From Nonomuraea pusilla (GTDB lineage Bacteria > Actinomycetota > Actinomycetes > Streptosporangiales > Streptosporangiaceae): 64,000 nucleotides of DNA. The stretch's first letter is position 1. Every line of letters begins with the position of its first letter. The translations under genes were made by a program, and so were the position numbers. This document shows, piece after piece, positions 8,361 through 16,458 of this stretch. Location: the NCBI RefSeq assembly GCF_900109355.1, contig NZ_FOBF01000027.1, forward strand, positions 50,365-114,364. Reading direction: 5' to 3'. Below the pieces are notes generated by a model. It had not been told where the DNA came from and did not search any database. It was given only the letters and a program-made list of their open reading frames with translations.

Positions 8361-9283
8361 GACAGGTGCCACAGGCGGGCGGCCTCGTCCGGGTCGACCG
8401 CGTAGTCGCGCACCCCGAACCGTTCGCCCGTCGCCGGAGCGGGCGGCGCGATGTCGCAGTTCTCGCAGTAGACCCCGCCCATCCCCGCGAGCTGCGGCGA
8501 CGTCGCCGCCCACACCTGGGTGGCCGCGCCCTGCTCCGGCGTCTTGAAGGACGTGTCGAGGGCGTTGCCCTCCTCGTCGATCCAGCCCGCCGCGACCATC
8601 TCCTCCTTGGCGAGGTGGCGCTGGAGCGGGGTCAGGATGCCGCCCGGGTGCAGCGAGAACGCGCGGACGCCCGTGTCCTTGGCGAGCGCGTCGAGGTGCA
8701 CGGCGAAGAGCACGTTCGCGGTCTTGGCCTGCCCGTACGCCAGCCACTTGTCGTAGCCGCGCTCGAACTGGACGTCGTCCCACCGGATCGGCGAGCGGTG
8801 GTGGCCGGCCGACGAGACCGACACCACGCGGCCCCCGCCGCGGGCGATCGCCGGCCACAGCAGGTTGACCAGCGCGTAGTGCCCCAGGTGGTTGGTGGCG
8901 AACTGCGCCTCCCAGCCCGGCCCGACCCGGGTCTGCGGCGTCGCCATGATGCCGGCGTTGTCGATGACGATGTGCAGGTCGCGCCCGGTGGCGAGGAGCC
9001 GCTCGGCGAAAGCGCGGACGCTGCCGAGGTCGGCCAGGTCGAGCTCGTCGATCTCCACGCCGTCGAGACCGCCGACCGCCTCCTTGGCGGCGGCCGGACG
9101 CCGGGCGGGCACGACGACCCTGGCTCCCGCGTTCGCGAGCGCCTTCGTCGTCTCCAGGCCCAGGCCCGAGTAGCCGCCGGTGACCAGCGCGAGCTTGCCG
9201 GACAGGTCGATGCCCCGCAGCACGTCCTCCGCGGTGCTCCTGGCTCCGAAACCCGACCCGATGGGGTGTTGCGGTGTAGTCAT
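8324..9283 (-). CDS. Short-chain dehydrogenase/reductase (retinol-dehydrogenase-like)
   Basis: A 319-residue SDR with a short N-terminal extension. The cofactor motif is TGGYSGLGLET (residues about 35-45), followed by the NAG motif in IDNAGIM, the catalytic Ser in VSVSSAGHH and YGQAK as the Tyr-x-x-x-Lys pair. The Arg in the VPARRP strand end suggests NADPH preference. Length and the ATNHLGHYALV segment match the large oxidoreductase subgroup common in actinomycetes. The substrate cannot be told from sequence. Its last codons are part of a three-copy 44-bp repeat. Confidence 0.9.
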   Translation of the reverse strand: MTTPQHPIGSGFGARSTAEDVLRGIDLSGKLALVTGGYSGLGLETTKALANAGARVVVPARRPAAAKEAVGGLDGVEIDELDLADLGSVRAFAERLLATGRDLHIVIDNAGIMATPQTRVGPGWEAQFATNHLGHYALVNLLWPAIARGGGRVVSVSSAGHHRSPIRWDDVQFERGYDKWLAYGQAKTANVLFAVHLDALAKDTGVRAFSLHPGGILTPLQRHLAKEEMVAAGWIDEEGNALDTSFKTPEQGAATQVWAATSPQLAGMGGVYCENCDIAPPAPATGERFGVRDYAVDPDEAARLWHLSATLTGIDAFAS

Positions 9284-9317
9284 GGCTTCGACGGTACGAA
9301 CTGGAGTGCGCTCGAAG

Positions 9318-10217
9318 TCAACCCTCGCCCCGTTCTCGCAGGCCGAGAGCCGGAGCCAGGTCGGCGAGCTGGGTGAGGGCGTCGGCGAGGTCGGGGACGC
9401 CCGCGGAGAGCGGCTGGAGGGCGACGTGGTCGGCTCCGGCGTCGAGGTGGGCGCGGACGCGCCTGGCGATCGTCTCCGGGTCGCCCCAGGCGACGACGGC
9501 GTCGGCGAGGCGGTCGCTGCCGCCGTCGGCGAAGTCGGCGTCGGTGAAGCCGAGCGTGCGCAGGTTGTTCAGGTAGTTGGGCAGCGTCAGGTAGATCTTC
9601 ATGTGGTCGCGGGCGACGGCGCGGGCCCTGGCCGGATCGGTCTCGACGACCACGGCCTGCTCCGGCACCAGCAGGCGGTCGTGACCCAGGATCTCCCTGG
9701 CCCGCGCGGTGTGCTCGGGCGGCACGAAGTAGGTGTGCGCGCCGTCGGCCTGGTCGCGCGACAGCTCCAGCATCTTCGGCCGCAGAGCGGCCAGCAGCCG
9801 CGGCGCGTGGGCGTCGATCAGGCCCTTCCTGGCGTCGTCCATCGCCTCCAGGTAGGAGCGCATGGTGGCCAGCGGCCTGCCGTAGTCGTGGCCGCGCCCG
9901 GCGACGAGCGGGCCGTGGCTGACGCCGACGCCGAGCAGGAAGCGGCCGGGGAAGCCCTCGGCCAGGGTGGCGGCGCCCGCCGCCATGGCGGTGGCGTCGC
10001 GCGCCCAGAGGCTGGCGATGCCGGTGCCGACGACGACGCGACGGGTGGCGGCGAGCAGGATCGCGGCGCTGGCGAACGGCTCCTTGCTGCCAGGGCCCTC
10101 GTTGACCCACACGGAGCCGTAGCCCAGCTCCTCGATGCGGGCGGCGGCGCGGCGGCCCTGCTCGGCCGGCGCCCTGCCGATCATGGGGTGCCACACTCCG
10201 ACGTGACCGGTGTCCAT
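9318..10217 (-). CDS. LLM-class (F420-dependent type) oxidoreductase
   Basis: A 299-residue TIM-barrel protein of the luciferase-like monooxygenase class, starting MDTGHVGVWHPMIGRAPAEQ. Typical elements are the ELGYGSVWVNEG strand, the conserved FLLGVGVSHGPLV segment (the cofactor phosphate region) and a C-terminal DHVALQPL. In actinobacteria such TIGR03620-like proteins usually use coenzyme F420 rather than FMN. The ATG at 10217 is preferred to the upstream 10244 because GGGGAGGAG precedes it. It is divergent from an ArsR gene with only about 38 bp between, so that regulator probably controls it. Confidence 0.85.
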   Translation of the reverse strand: MDTGHVGVWHPMIGRAPAEQGRRAAARIEELGYGSVWVNEGPGSKEPFASAAILLAATRRVVVGTGIASLWARDATAMAAGAATLAEGFPGRFLLGVGVSHGPLVAGRGHDYGRPLATMRSYLEAMDDARKGLIDAHAPRLLAALRPKMLELSRDQADGAHTYFVPPEHTARAREILGHDRLLVPEQAVVVETDPARARAVARDHMKIYLTLPNYLNNLRTLGFTDADFADGGSDRLADAVVAWGDPETIARRVRAHLDAGADHVALQPLSAGVPDLADALTQLADLAPALGLRERGEG

Positions 10218-10255
10218 GTCGCTCCTCCCCGCAGCGGGTAGCATGTTCGATCGAG

Positions 10256-10615
10256 ATGGAACAGTACATCAATGTTCGGTCGCCGTCGAACAGGGCGCGC
10301 GGCCTCACCCACACGTCCCCCGTCGAGGTGTCGCTGCAGGCGGCGCTCGACGCGCTCGGCGACCCGGTACGCCGCCGCATCGTGCGCGAGCTCGCCTCGG
10401 TCCCCGACTGGACGCGCCCGTGCGGCACGTTCGCCCACCTGTCCGTGGCGAAGTCCACGCTCAGCCACCACTTCTCGGTGCTGCGCAACGTCGGGCTGCT
10501 GGAGCAGCGCGACGAGGGCACCAGGCGGCTGAACCGCCTGCGACGCGAGGAGTTCGACGAGCGCTTCCCCGGGCTGCTGGACCTGGTCCTCCAGGAGGAC
10601 GCCGCCCTCGGCTGA
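10256..10615 (+). CDS. ArsR family winged-helix regulator
   Basis: A 119-residue protein whose core is an ArsR-type winged helix: VSLQAALDALGDPVRRRIVR (helices 1-2), then SVAKSTLSHHFSVLRNVGLL (recognition helix and wing). There are no Cys pairs for metal sensing, so it is not a classical metal sensor. The ATG at 10256 overlaps a palindromic GTTC-N10-GAAC stretch (10245-10262), which could be its own operator between the two divergent genes. A later start is possible, since the first 20 residues are not conserved in character. Confidence 0.82.
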   Translation: MEQYINVRSPSNRARGLTHTSPVEVSLQAALDALGDPVRRRIVRELASVPDWTRPCGTFAHLSVAKSTLSHHFSVLRNVGLLEQRDEGTRRLNRLRREEFDERFPGLLDLVLQEDAALG

Positions 10616-11167
10616 CCCCCGGCGCGGCGTCCCGGCGACCGCCGGTGGTGCGGCGCCTCCACATCCGCCCAAGATGCGGCGGCCTCAGGCTTCCCGGAAG
10701 TGCGGCGTCCCCGCAGACGGCCAAGACGCGGCGTCCCCGCGCTCCCCGGAGGTGGGGCTCCCCGCCTGCCACCCGGGCGGGCCACGGACGAGGTGCCTGG
10801 TCCGGATCCGGGGGTAGAGGTGCAGGCGTGCCGGTCGGACGGGTGTGCCCTGCCCGGGCGGCCGGTTACGCCGGGGGCGTGAGGCCAGGTAGGCCGTGCG
10901 GCGGGCGCCCGGAAAGCCGTGCGCGGGGCCGGGTGGCCCGTGCGCGGGGCCGAGTAGCCCGTGTGCGGGGGCCGGGTAGGCCGTACGGGAGGTTCCGCCG
11001 TCGCGTCCAGTCAGGGGGGCGGGGGTTGGCCCCGCGGCGGTGACGTGGACGGCGAGGCGCGCCCGCTTCACCGCACCGCGGGGAGCGGCGGGTGGTCGCT
11101 CTTACGCGTCCCGACGAGGGGTACGAGTGGGGGGCCGTGCATCCGGGGGGTGGAGGACGTGATCGAC
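10616..11167. repeat. Gene-free stretch with a 21-bp GC-rich tandem repeat
   Basis: About 550 bp in which I find no credible gene. Two repetitive patches are visible. Around 10690-10780, GCGGCGTCCCCGC-type blocks recur. From 10917 a 21-bp unit (CCGTGCGCGGGGCCGGGTGGC) repeats at 10938 and 10959, with looser copies at 10894 and 10981. The open frames across it are caused by base composition. Confidence 0.7.
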
Positions 11168-12124
11168 ATGCGGCACGTACGGCCGAGGGTCGCCGTCTCC
11201 GGTTGTCTGCTGGGCGACCTGGTCAGGTACAACGGCGGGCACAGCCGCGACCGTTTCCTGACCGACGTCCTCGGCCCGTACGTCGAGTGGGAGCACGTCT
11301 GCCCCGAGATCGAGCTCGGCCTGGGGGCGCCCAGGGAGACGCTGCGGCTGGAGCGCTCCCCTCGGGGCGACGCGCGGCTGGTGACGCGCTCCGGCGGCGC
11401 CGATCTCACCGACCGCATGGTGGCCCTGGCCAGGGAGCGGTCGGCGGCGCTCGACGTCGACGGCTACGTCTTCAAGGCGAAGAGCCCGAGCTGCGGCGTC
11501 CACGGCGTGCCGCTGTACGCCTCCGGCGGCCCGGCGGTGGACCGGCGGCACCGGGGCGTGTTCGCGGACGTCGTCATCGAGAGCCACCCGCTGCTCCCCG
11601 TCGAGGACGAGGGCAGGCTGCACGACCCGGTGCTGCGCGAGAGCTTCGTGGAGCGGATCTTCGCGCACGCCCGGCTGCGGGCGTTCATGGAGGGCGACTG
11701 GCGTCCGCGCGACCTGGTGGAGTTCCACGCGCGGCACAAGATGCAGCTCCTCGCGCACGACCCGACGCGTTACCGGGAGGCGGGCCGGGTGGTGGCGCGG
11801 GCGGGGTCCGGGCCGCGCGAGGAGGTCGCGGCCGCGTACGCGGAGGTGTTCCGCGCCGTCCTGGCGAGGAAGGCGACCACGGGCAGGAACGTGAACGTCC
11901 TGCAGCACTGCCTCGGCATGATCGATCTCGATCCGGAGCGGCGGGCCGACCTGGTCGAGGTCATCGACTCGTACCGGCGGGGGCTCGTGCCGCTGAGCGT
12001 CCCCACGACGCTGCTGCGCCACCACGCGCGGGGCGAGCCGGCCGCGTACGTACGCGACCAGAGCTACTTCTCGCCCTACCCCGACGATCTGCGGCTGCGC
12101 CACCACGTGCCCCCTGGAACATGA
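11168..12124 (+). CDS. DUF523 and DUF1722 domain protein (YbgA-like)
   Basis: A 318-residue two-domain protein. The N-terminal DUF523 (about 1-150) has the hallmark VSGCLLGDLVRYNG and KSPSCGV cysteines. The C-terminal DUF1722 (about 170-300) contains LVEFHARHKMQLLAHDPTRY and an LQHCLGM Cys/His patch. In E. coli the DUF1722 protein YbgA is encoded next to photolyase, and in actinobacteria such genes occur with light- or stress-responsive genes. Here it is followed by TspO. The biochemical function is not established. GTG at 11159 is an alternative start. Confidence 0.85.
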   Translation: MRHVRPRVAVSGCLLGDLVRYNGGHSRDRFLTDVLGPYVEWEHVCPEIELGLGAPRETLRLERSPRGDARLVTRSGGADLTDRMVALARERSAALDVDGYVFKAKSPSCGVHGVPLYASGGPAVDRRHRGVFADVVIESHPLLPVEDEGRLHDPVLRESFVERIFAHARLRAFMEGDWRPRDLVEFHARHKMQLLAHDPTRYREAGRVVARAGSGPREEVAAAYAEVFRAVLARKATTGRNVNVLQHCLGMIDLDPERRADLVEVIDSYRRGLVPLSVPTTLLRHHARGEPAAYVRDQSYFSPYPDDLRLRHHVPPGT

Positions 12125-12153
12125 GGCGGGGACGGGCGGGTAGGAGGCCCGCC

Positions 12154-12627
12154 ATGACGAAACGGGGCAACTTCCGACGGAACCTGCTGATGACGGGCGC
12201 CGCCGTCACGGCCGGAGCGGTCGTCGGCGGCAGGGCGTCGGCGTCGGGCATGTCCTGGTACCGCACGCTGCGCAAGCCGCCGTGGCAGCCGCCGCGGCAG
12301 ACGTTCGCCCTGGTGTGGACGCCGGTGTACGCCCTCATCGCGTACGCGGGCGCGCGGGCGCTGTCGTCGGACGGCGACCGCAGGGGCATCGCCTCCGCCC
12401 TGGCGGTGAACCTCGCGCTGAACGCCGCCTGGACGCCGCTGTTCTTCCGGGCCCGCTCCCCCTGGCTGGCGATGCTCGACGTCGTGGCGCTGGACGTCTC
12501 CAACGTGGTGCTCCTGCGCCGGTTCCTGCGCGCCGACCGGCGGGCGGGCCTGGCGCTGGTGCCGTACGTCGCCTGGACGGCGTTCGCGACCGCGCTGAAC
12601 GGCTCGATCGCCGCCAGGAACACCTGA
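12154..12627 (+). CDS. TspO/MBR family tryptophan-rich membrane protein
   Basis: A 157-residue membrane protein with five hydrophobic segments and the TspO signature MSWYRTLRKPPWQPPRQTFA followed by WTPVYALIAYAGA. The bacterial family binds porphyrins and other tetrapyrroles and is linked to light, oxygen and stress responses. The RBS TAGGAGG is placed well before the ATG at 12154. It sits 29 bases after the DUF523/DUF1722 gene in the same direction, so the two are likely one transcript. Confidence 0.92.
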   Translation: MTKRGNFRRNLLMTGAAVTAGAVVGGRASASGMSWYRTLRKPPWQPPRQTFALVWTPVYALIAYAGARALSSDGDRRGIASALAVNLALNAAWTPLFFRARSPWLAMLDVVALDVSNVVLLRRFLRADRRAGLALVPYVAWTAFATALNGSIAARNT

Positions 12628-12683
12628 GCGCCCGGCCCCTCTGGCATGATCTCCCCGGGTGTCCTCAGGGGAGGAGGTGCCGG

Positions 12684-13127
12684 ATGGGCTCCGATCGTCC
12701 GGCCGCGCGGGTCGTGTGCCTCGACCGTGACGGCAGGGTGCTGCTGCTCCACTGGTACGACCGGGTGAGCGGCACGACCGTGTGGGAGCCGCCGGGCGGC
12801 GGCCTCGACCCCGGGGAGAGCCCGATCGAGGCGGCCAGGCGCGAGCTGGCCGAGGAGACCGGGCTCGACGCCGGTGCCGTGCTGGACGGCCCGGTGACTG
12901 TGGAGCGCGACTTCACCTGGCTCGGCGTGAGGTACGTCAAGACGGAGCCGTTCTTCCTGGCCAGGTTCGCCGCGGCGCGTCCGGACGTGGCGCCGCGCGC
13001 GCTCACCGAGGAGGAGCGCGGCGCCTACCTCGGCCACCTCTGGGCCGAGGAACTGCCCGGGGAGAACCTGGAGCCCCCGGAGTTGGCGGCCGTGGTGGAG
13101 GAGCTCACCCGCCGAGATCGACGGTGA
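12684..13127 (+). CDS. Nudix hydrolase
   Basis: A 147-residue single Nudix domain. The Nudix box is complete: GGLDPGESPIEAARRELAEE followed by TGL, supplying the metal-binding Glu residues. GAGGAGG lies 9 bases before the ATG. The upstream VVCLDRDGRVLLLHW strand and downstream ERDFTWLGVRYVKTEPFFL are typical of small broad-range nucleotide or sugar-nucleotide pyrophosphatases. The last 23 bases overlap the convergent MBL-fold gene. Substrate not predictable. Confidence 0.9.
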   Translation: MGSDRPAARVVCLDRDGRVLLLHWYDRVSGTTVWEPPGGGLDPGESPIEAARRELAEETGLDAGAVLDGPVTVERDFTWLGVRYVKTEPFFLARFAAARPDVAPRALTEEERGAYLGHLWAEELPGENLEPPELAAVVEELTRRDRR

Positions 13128-13851
13128 GCCCGCCGACGGCGACCGCGGTCTCGCCCGCGTAGGACGCCGCGGCGGCGGCCAGCGCGGGCTCGTGCGGGGT
13201 GTCCGGCCACAGGTGGGTGAGCAGCAGCCGGGCCGCTCCTGCCGCGGCGGCGGTGCGGCCCGCGTCGCGGGCCGTGGACAGGTAGGGGGCGTCCTCGTCC
13301 GGCACCCGCTCGGGGTAGGTGGCCTCGGCCAGCAGCAGGTCGGCGTCCGCGGCGAGCGTGACGAGCGCCGGGTCGGGCCCGGTGTCGCCGGTGTAGGCGA
13401 CCGTCCTGCCGCCCGCGCTCAGCCGCAGGCCCGCGTTGGGCACGTGGTGCGGGAGCGGGAACGCCTCCATCAGGAACGGGCCGACCTCGCACGGCGTGCC
13501 GGGCCGCAGGTCGTGCGGCTCGAAGCTGCCCGCCAGCATCCCGGCGCGGTCGAGCGCGAGCACGGCGTCGAGGGCGCCGGGCGGCGCGTGGACGGGCAGC
13601 GCCGCCGGGGGCGCGTCGCCCAGCGCGCGGGCACGCAGCAGCGGGTTGAGGTCGGAGCAGTGGTCGGGGTGCCCGTGGCTGACCAGCACGGCGTCGACGT
13701 CCTCGGCGCGGACCAGCTCCAGCAGCCTGGGCAGCGTGGCGTAGCCGGGATCGACCAGGACCCGGAAGCCCTCGTGCTCCACCAGGTACCCGCTGCACGC
13801 CTGCCCCGCGGCCGGCCACGCGCCGCACCCGCCCAGCACCGTCAGCCTCAT
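13105..13851 (-). CDS. MBL-fold metallohydrolase (RNase Z-like subgroup)
   Basis: A 248-residue metallo-beta-lactamase-fold enzyme. Motif 1 is VSHGHPDHCSDL (His-x-His-x-Asp-His), with later metal ligands in PLPHHVPNAG, YTGDTGPD and LLLTHLW. It begins MRLTVLGGCGAWPAAGQACS, the form shared by ElaC/RNase Z-like and cyclic-phosphodiesterase-like MBL proteins of actinobacteria. It is shorter than true RNase Z and lacks an obvious exosite arm, so tRNA processing is unlikely. The serine hydrolase gene lies 43 bases upstream in the same direction. Confidence 0.87.
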   Translation of the reverse strand: MRLTVLGGCGAWPAAGQACSGYLVEHEGFRVLVDPGYATLPRLLELVRAEDVDAVLVSHGHPDHCSDLNPLLRARALGDAPPAALPVHAPPGALDAVLALDRAGMLAGSFEPHDLRPGTPCEVGPFLMEAFPLPHHVPNAGLRLSAGGRTVAYTGDTGPDPALVTLAADADLLLAEATYPERVPDEDAPYLSTARDAGRTAAAAGAARLLLTHLWPDTPHEPALAAAAASYAGETAVAVGGLTVDLGG

Positions 13852-13894
13852 GCCGCCGCCTCCTCCTCGTGCCCGTCACCAGGGAGGATCGGCC

Positions 13895-14692
13895 TCACCC
13901 GGTCTCCCCTGCTCCCAGTTCGGCCAGAGCCGCCGCCATCAGGCCGCGCAGCACCGGCCCCGCCGTCCTCTCGTGCTCCTGCTCCACCGGCAGCCCCCGG
14001 TTCACGCTGTCACGGTACGAGGCCCGCTCCCGCTCGCCGGTGTACGGCAGCGCCGTCATGCCGACCACGACCGCGACCCGGGTGCCGCCCTCGGCCAGCA
14101 CGGCCACGGCGTGGGTGCGCAGGCACGTCTCGTCGGCGGCGCCGTACCAGCCGCACTTGACGGCCGCGCCGGGCGCGCCCAGCGCCTCCCTGACGCCGAA
14201 CGCCTGCTCCTCCCCCGCCTGCCCGTGCCCCACCTGGCGCATCCAGCCCAGCACCGCCTCGGCCGCCGGGTCGCCGGCCAGCGCGGCCTGGGCCAGCTCC
14301 GCGTACGCCGCCGCCACCTCGTCGGCGGCCACCTCCACGGAGCCGAACCGCGACGGGTCGCCGTTGGCGGGCGACCAGGAGACCCCGGTGCGGTCGCGCA
14401 GGTCACGCAGGATGACCCCCGGGCCTACGGCGTGCCAGAGGCTGAGCGTGTCGGTGTTGGAGGAGACGACGACGGCCGGCTCGGCGTGCCGGCGCCACCG
14501 GCCGGCGTCGCCCACGCGGGCCGCGCTCACCCACGCGTACAGCGGTTTGAGCAGCGACGCGCACCGCAGCCTGGTCATCCCGGCCCGCATGCTCACCGTG
14601 CGCGCGGGCGGGCCCGCGTAGCCGCGCCTGACGCCCGCCACCTGGACGCTCGCCGCCTCGTCGAGCCCCTTCAGCACCTCGTTGAAAGCCAC
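13895..14692 (-). CDS. Beta-lactamase-like serine hydrolase
   Basis: A 265-residue protein with the three motifs of the serine beta-lactamase/PBP fold in the right order: SLLK in CASLLKPLYAW (SxxK), SSNTDT (in place of SDN/SxN) and KCGWYG (in place of KTG). There is no signal peptide or lipobox, so it would act in the cytoplasm, unlike a drug-inactivating beta-lactamase. The family is widespread in actinomycetes and of unknown substrate. Confidence 0.75.
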   Translation of the reverse strand: MAFNEVLKGLDEAASVQVAGVRRGYAGPPARTVSMRAGMTRLRCASLLKPLYAWVSAARVGDAGRWRRHAEPAVVVSSNTDTLSLWHAVGPGVILRDLRDRTGVSWSPANGDPSRFGSVEVAADEVAAAYAELAQAALAGDPAAEAVLGWMRQVGHGQAGEEQAFGVREALGAPGAAVKCGWYGAADETCLRTHAVAVLAEGGTRVAVVVGMTALPYTGERERASYRDSVNRGLPVEQEHERTAGPVLRGLMAAALAELGAGETG

Positions 14693-14708
14693 GCCCCCAA
14701 CCGTAGAC

Positions 14709-15335
14709 CTACGGCGGGGTTCCCCAGCGCCCCTCGTACCACGTGGCGGACGGCGCCGGGCCCGGCAGCGGGGTGGCGCCGGGGGCGCGCAGGCCGTCGA
14801 GCGCGATGGCGAGCAGGCGCTGCCTGACGTGCCGCTGCTCGTCGGAGTCGGGCCCGGGAGCCGGGCGGCTGAACTGCTCGATGAGCAGCGAGACGTCCAG
14901 CGCGGTGACGTCGTCCCTGAGCGCGCCCGCGTCCCGCGCCCGGGCGACGAGCCGTTCGGCCAGCCCGGTGGCGGTCCTGGAGGTGCGCCACATCTCGTCG
15001 GTGACGGCGATGGTGCCCGCCACGGGGCCGAGGGCCCCGGATCTGAAGCCCACGCAGGAACGCACGTAGCCGGCGAGCCCCTCCCAGGGGTCTGGTGCCG
15101 CCAGGGCCTCCTCCAGCACCTCGACGACGCGTTCCATGGCGAGCAGGCACAGCCGCTGGAGCAGCTCCTCCTTGGTGCGGTAGCGCCGGTAGAGGCTGCC
15201 CATGCCCACGCCGGCGCGCCTGGCGATGGCCGAGACCGGCGCGTCGAACCCCTGCGTCGTGAACACCTCGCGAGCCGCCTCCAGCAGCAGCAGGTCGTTC
15301 CGCGCCGCCTCCGCCTGCCTGCCGCGCCTGCTCAT
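14709..15335 (-). CDS. TetR family transcriptional regulator
   Basis: A 208-residue repressor-type protein. The N-terminal HTH reads AAREVFTTQGFDAPVSAIAR then RAGVGMGSLYRRYRTKEELL. The C-terminal region is the variable ligand-binding helical domain. It is divergent from the quinone oxidoreductase gene 93 bp away, and two 17-bp inverted repeats lie between them. By the usual arrangement it should repress itself and the oxidoreductase. Confidence 0.9.
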   Translation of the reverse strand: MSRRGRQAEAARNDLLLLEAAREVFTTQGFDAPVSAIARRAGVGMGSLYRRYRTKEELLQRLCLLAMERVVEVLEEALAAPDPWEGLAGYVRSCVGFRSGALGPVAGTIAVTDEMWRTSRTATGLAERLVARARDAGALRDDVTALDVSLLIEQFSRPAPGPDSDEQRHVRQRLLAIALDGLRAPGATPLPGPAPSATWYEGRWGTPP

Positions 15336-15357
15336 GGCAGCAGGATAGCCGCCGTTG

Positions 15358-15409
15358 CGGAGCGCTGCGCTCCGTTATAGGTTCGCGAAAGACGGAGCAA
15401 CTCGTTCCG
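15358..15409. promoter_or_regulatory. Two 17-bp inverted repeats, likely TetR operators
   Basis: CGGAGCGCTGCGCTCCG at 15358-15374 is a perfect 7-3-7 inverted repeat. CGGAGCAACTCGTTCCG at 15393-15409 shares the CGGAGC half and the CCG end. They are 35 bp apart, between the divergent tetR and quinone oxidoreductase genes, flanking a possible -10 (TTATAG). Confidence 0.6.
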
Positions 15410-15428
15410 ACTTACGGAGGAGCTCTTC

Positions 15429-16361
15429 ATGCGTGCGGTGGTGCTGCGCCGGTACGGCGGCCCGGAGGAACTGGTGGCCGAGGACGTGCCCGACCCGGTG
15501 GCCGGACCCGGTCAGGTGGTGATCGAGGTGGCGGCGGCCGGCATCACCTTCGTCGAGACGCAGGTACGGGCCGACCGCGGGCCCCGCCGCGTGGAGCTGC
15601 CCGCCGTCCTCGGCAACGGCGTGGCGGGCACCGTGAGGAGCGTCGGTGAGAGGGTGCCGACGTCGCTCACCGGCGCCCTGGTGGTCAGCACGCTGGGTGG
15701 CACGGGCGGGTACGCCGAGCTGGCGGTCGCCGCGTCCGGCGACCTGATCCCCGTCCCCGACGGGCTGTCGCCCGAGGTGGCGGTGGCGCTGCTCGCCGAC
15801 GGACGCACCGCCGTCGGCCTGACCCGGGCCGCCGCGCCCCGGCCGGGCGAGTGGGTGCTCGTCGAGGCGGCGGGCGGCGGCGTGGGCAGCCTCCTCGTGC
15901 AGCTCGCCGTGGCGGCAGGGGCGCGGGTGGTGGGGGCGGCGAGCAGCTCCGCCAAGCGCGACCTGGCGGCCGGGCTCGGCGCCGAGCTGGTCGTGGACTA
16001 CACCGCCCCCGGCTGGACGGACGCGGTGCGCGACGCCACCGGCGGCCTGGACGTCGTGTTCGACGGCGTGGGCGGCGAGGTCGGCGCAGCCGCGCAGTCG
16101 CTGCTGAAGGACGGCGGCAGGCTCAGCGCGTACGGCATGGCGGGCGGCGCCATGATGGCGCCCGCCCCCCGTGTCAAGGCGGTGGCCTGGCCGGACGCCG
16201 ACCTGCGCGAGCTGGCCCGCGAGGCGCTGGCGGAGGCTGCCGCGGGGCGGCTGCGCCCGGTGATCGGGGCGGCGTACCCGCTGGAGGCCGCCGCCGAGGC
16301 GCACGCCGCGATGGAGGCCCGCGCCGTCACCGGCAAGACCTTGCTGCTGCCCGCCCACTGA
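15429..16361 (+). CDS. Zinc-independent quinone oxidoreductase (MDR superfamily)
   Basis: A 310-residue medium-chain reductase starting MRAVVLRRYGGPEELVAEDV. The GroES-like N-terminal domain lacks the Cys/His zinc ligands of alcohol dehydrogenases. The Rossmann domain carries AAGGGVGSLLVQLA, the NADPH-binding AxxGxxG motif. It ends ARAVTGKTLLL as in quinone oxidoreductases. The RBS ACGGAGGAG is 8 bases upstream. Probably controlled by the divergent TetR gene. The electron acceptor is unknown. Confidence 0.88.
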   Translation: MRAVVLRRYGGPEELVAEDVPDPVAGPGQVVIEVAAAGITFVETQVRADRGPRRVELPAVLGNGVAGTVRSVGERVPTSLTGALVVSTLGGTGGYAELAVAASGDLIPVPDGLSPEVAVALLADGRTAVGLTRAAAPRPGEWVLVEAAGGGVGSLLVQLAVAAGARVVGAASSSAKRDLAAGLGAELVVDYTAPGWTDAVRDATGGLDVVFDGVGGEVGAAAQSLLKDGGRLSAYGMAGGAMMAPAPRVKAVAWPDADLRELAREALAEAAAGRLRPVIGAAYPLEAAAEAHAAMEARAVTGKTLLLPAH

Positions 16362-16407
16362 TGGGAGCTGCCGGACGCTCCCACAGGCCAGGAGAGAGCA
16401 CCGACCG

Positions 16408-16440
16408 GGCGGGCCCGCGGGGGGGAGGAGAGGGCCCGCC
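16408..16440. terminator. Bidirectional hairpin between convergent genes
   Basis: GGCGGGCCC (16408-16416) and GGGCCCGCC (16432-16440) form a perfect 9-bp stem with a 15-base loop, between the convergent quinone oxidoreductase and aminotransferase genes. No clear T-run is present. Confidence 0.6.
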
Positions 16441-16458
16441 GACCGGCGGCGGGGGGTG

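Noticed and set aside
13895..14692. A true antibiotic-resistance class A beta-lactamase
   Set aside because: It lacks a signal peptide and has SNT and KCG in place of the canonical SDN and KTG motifs, so only the fold is supported.
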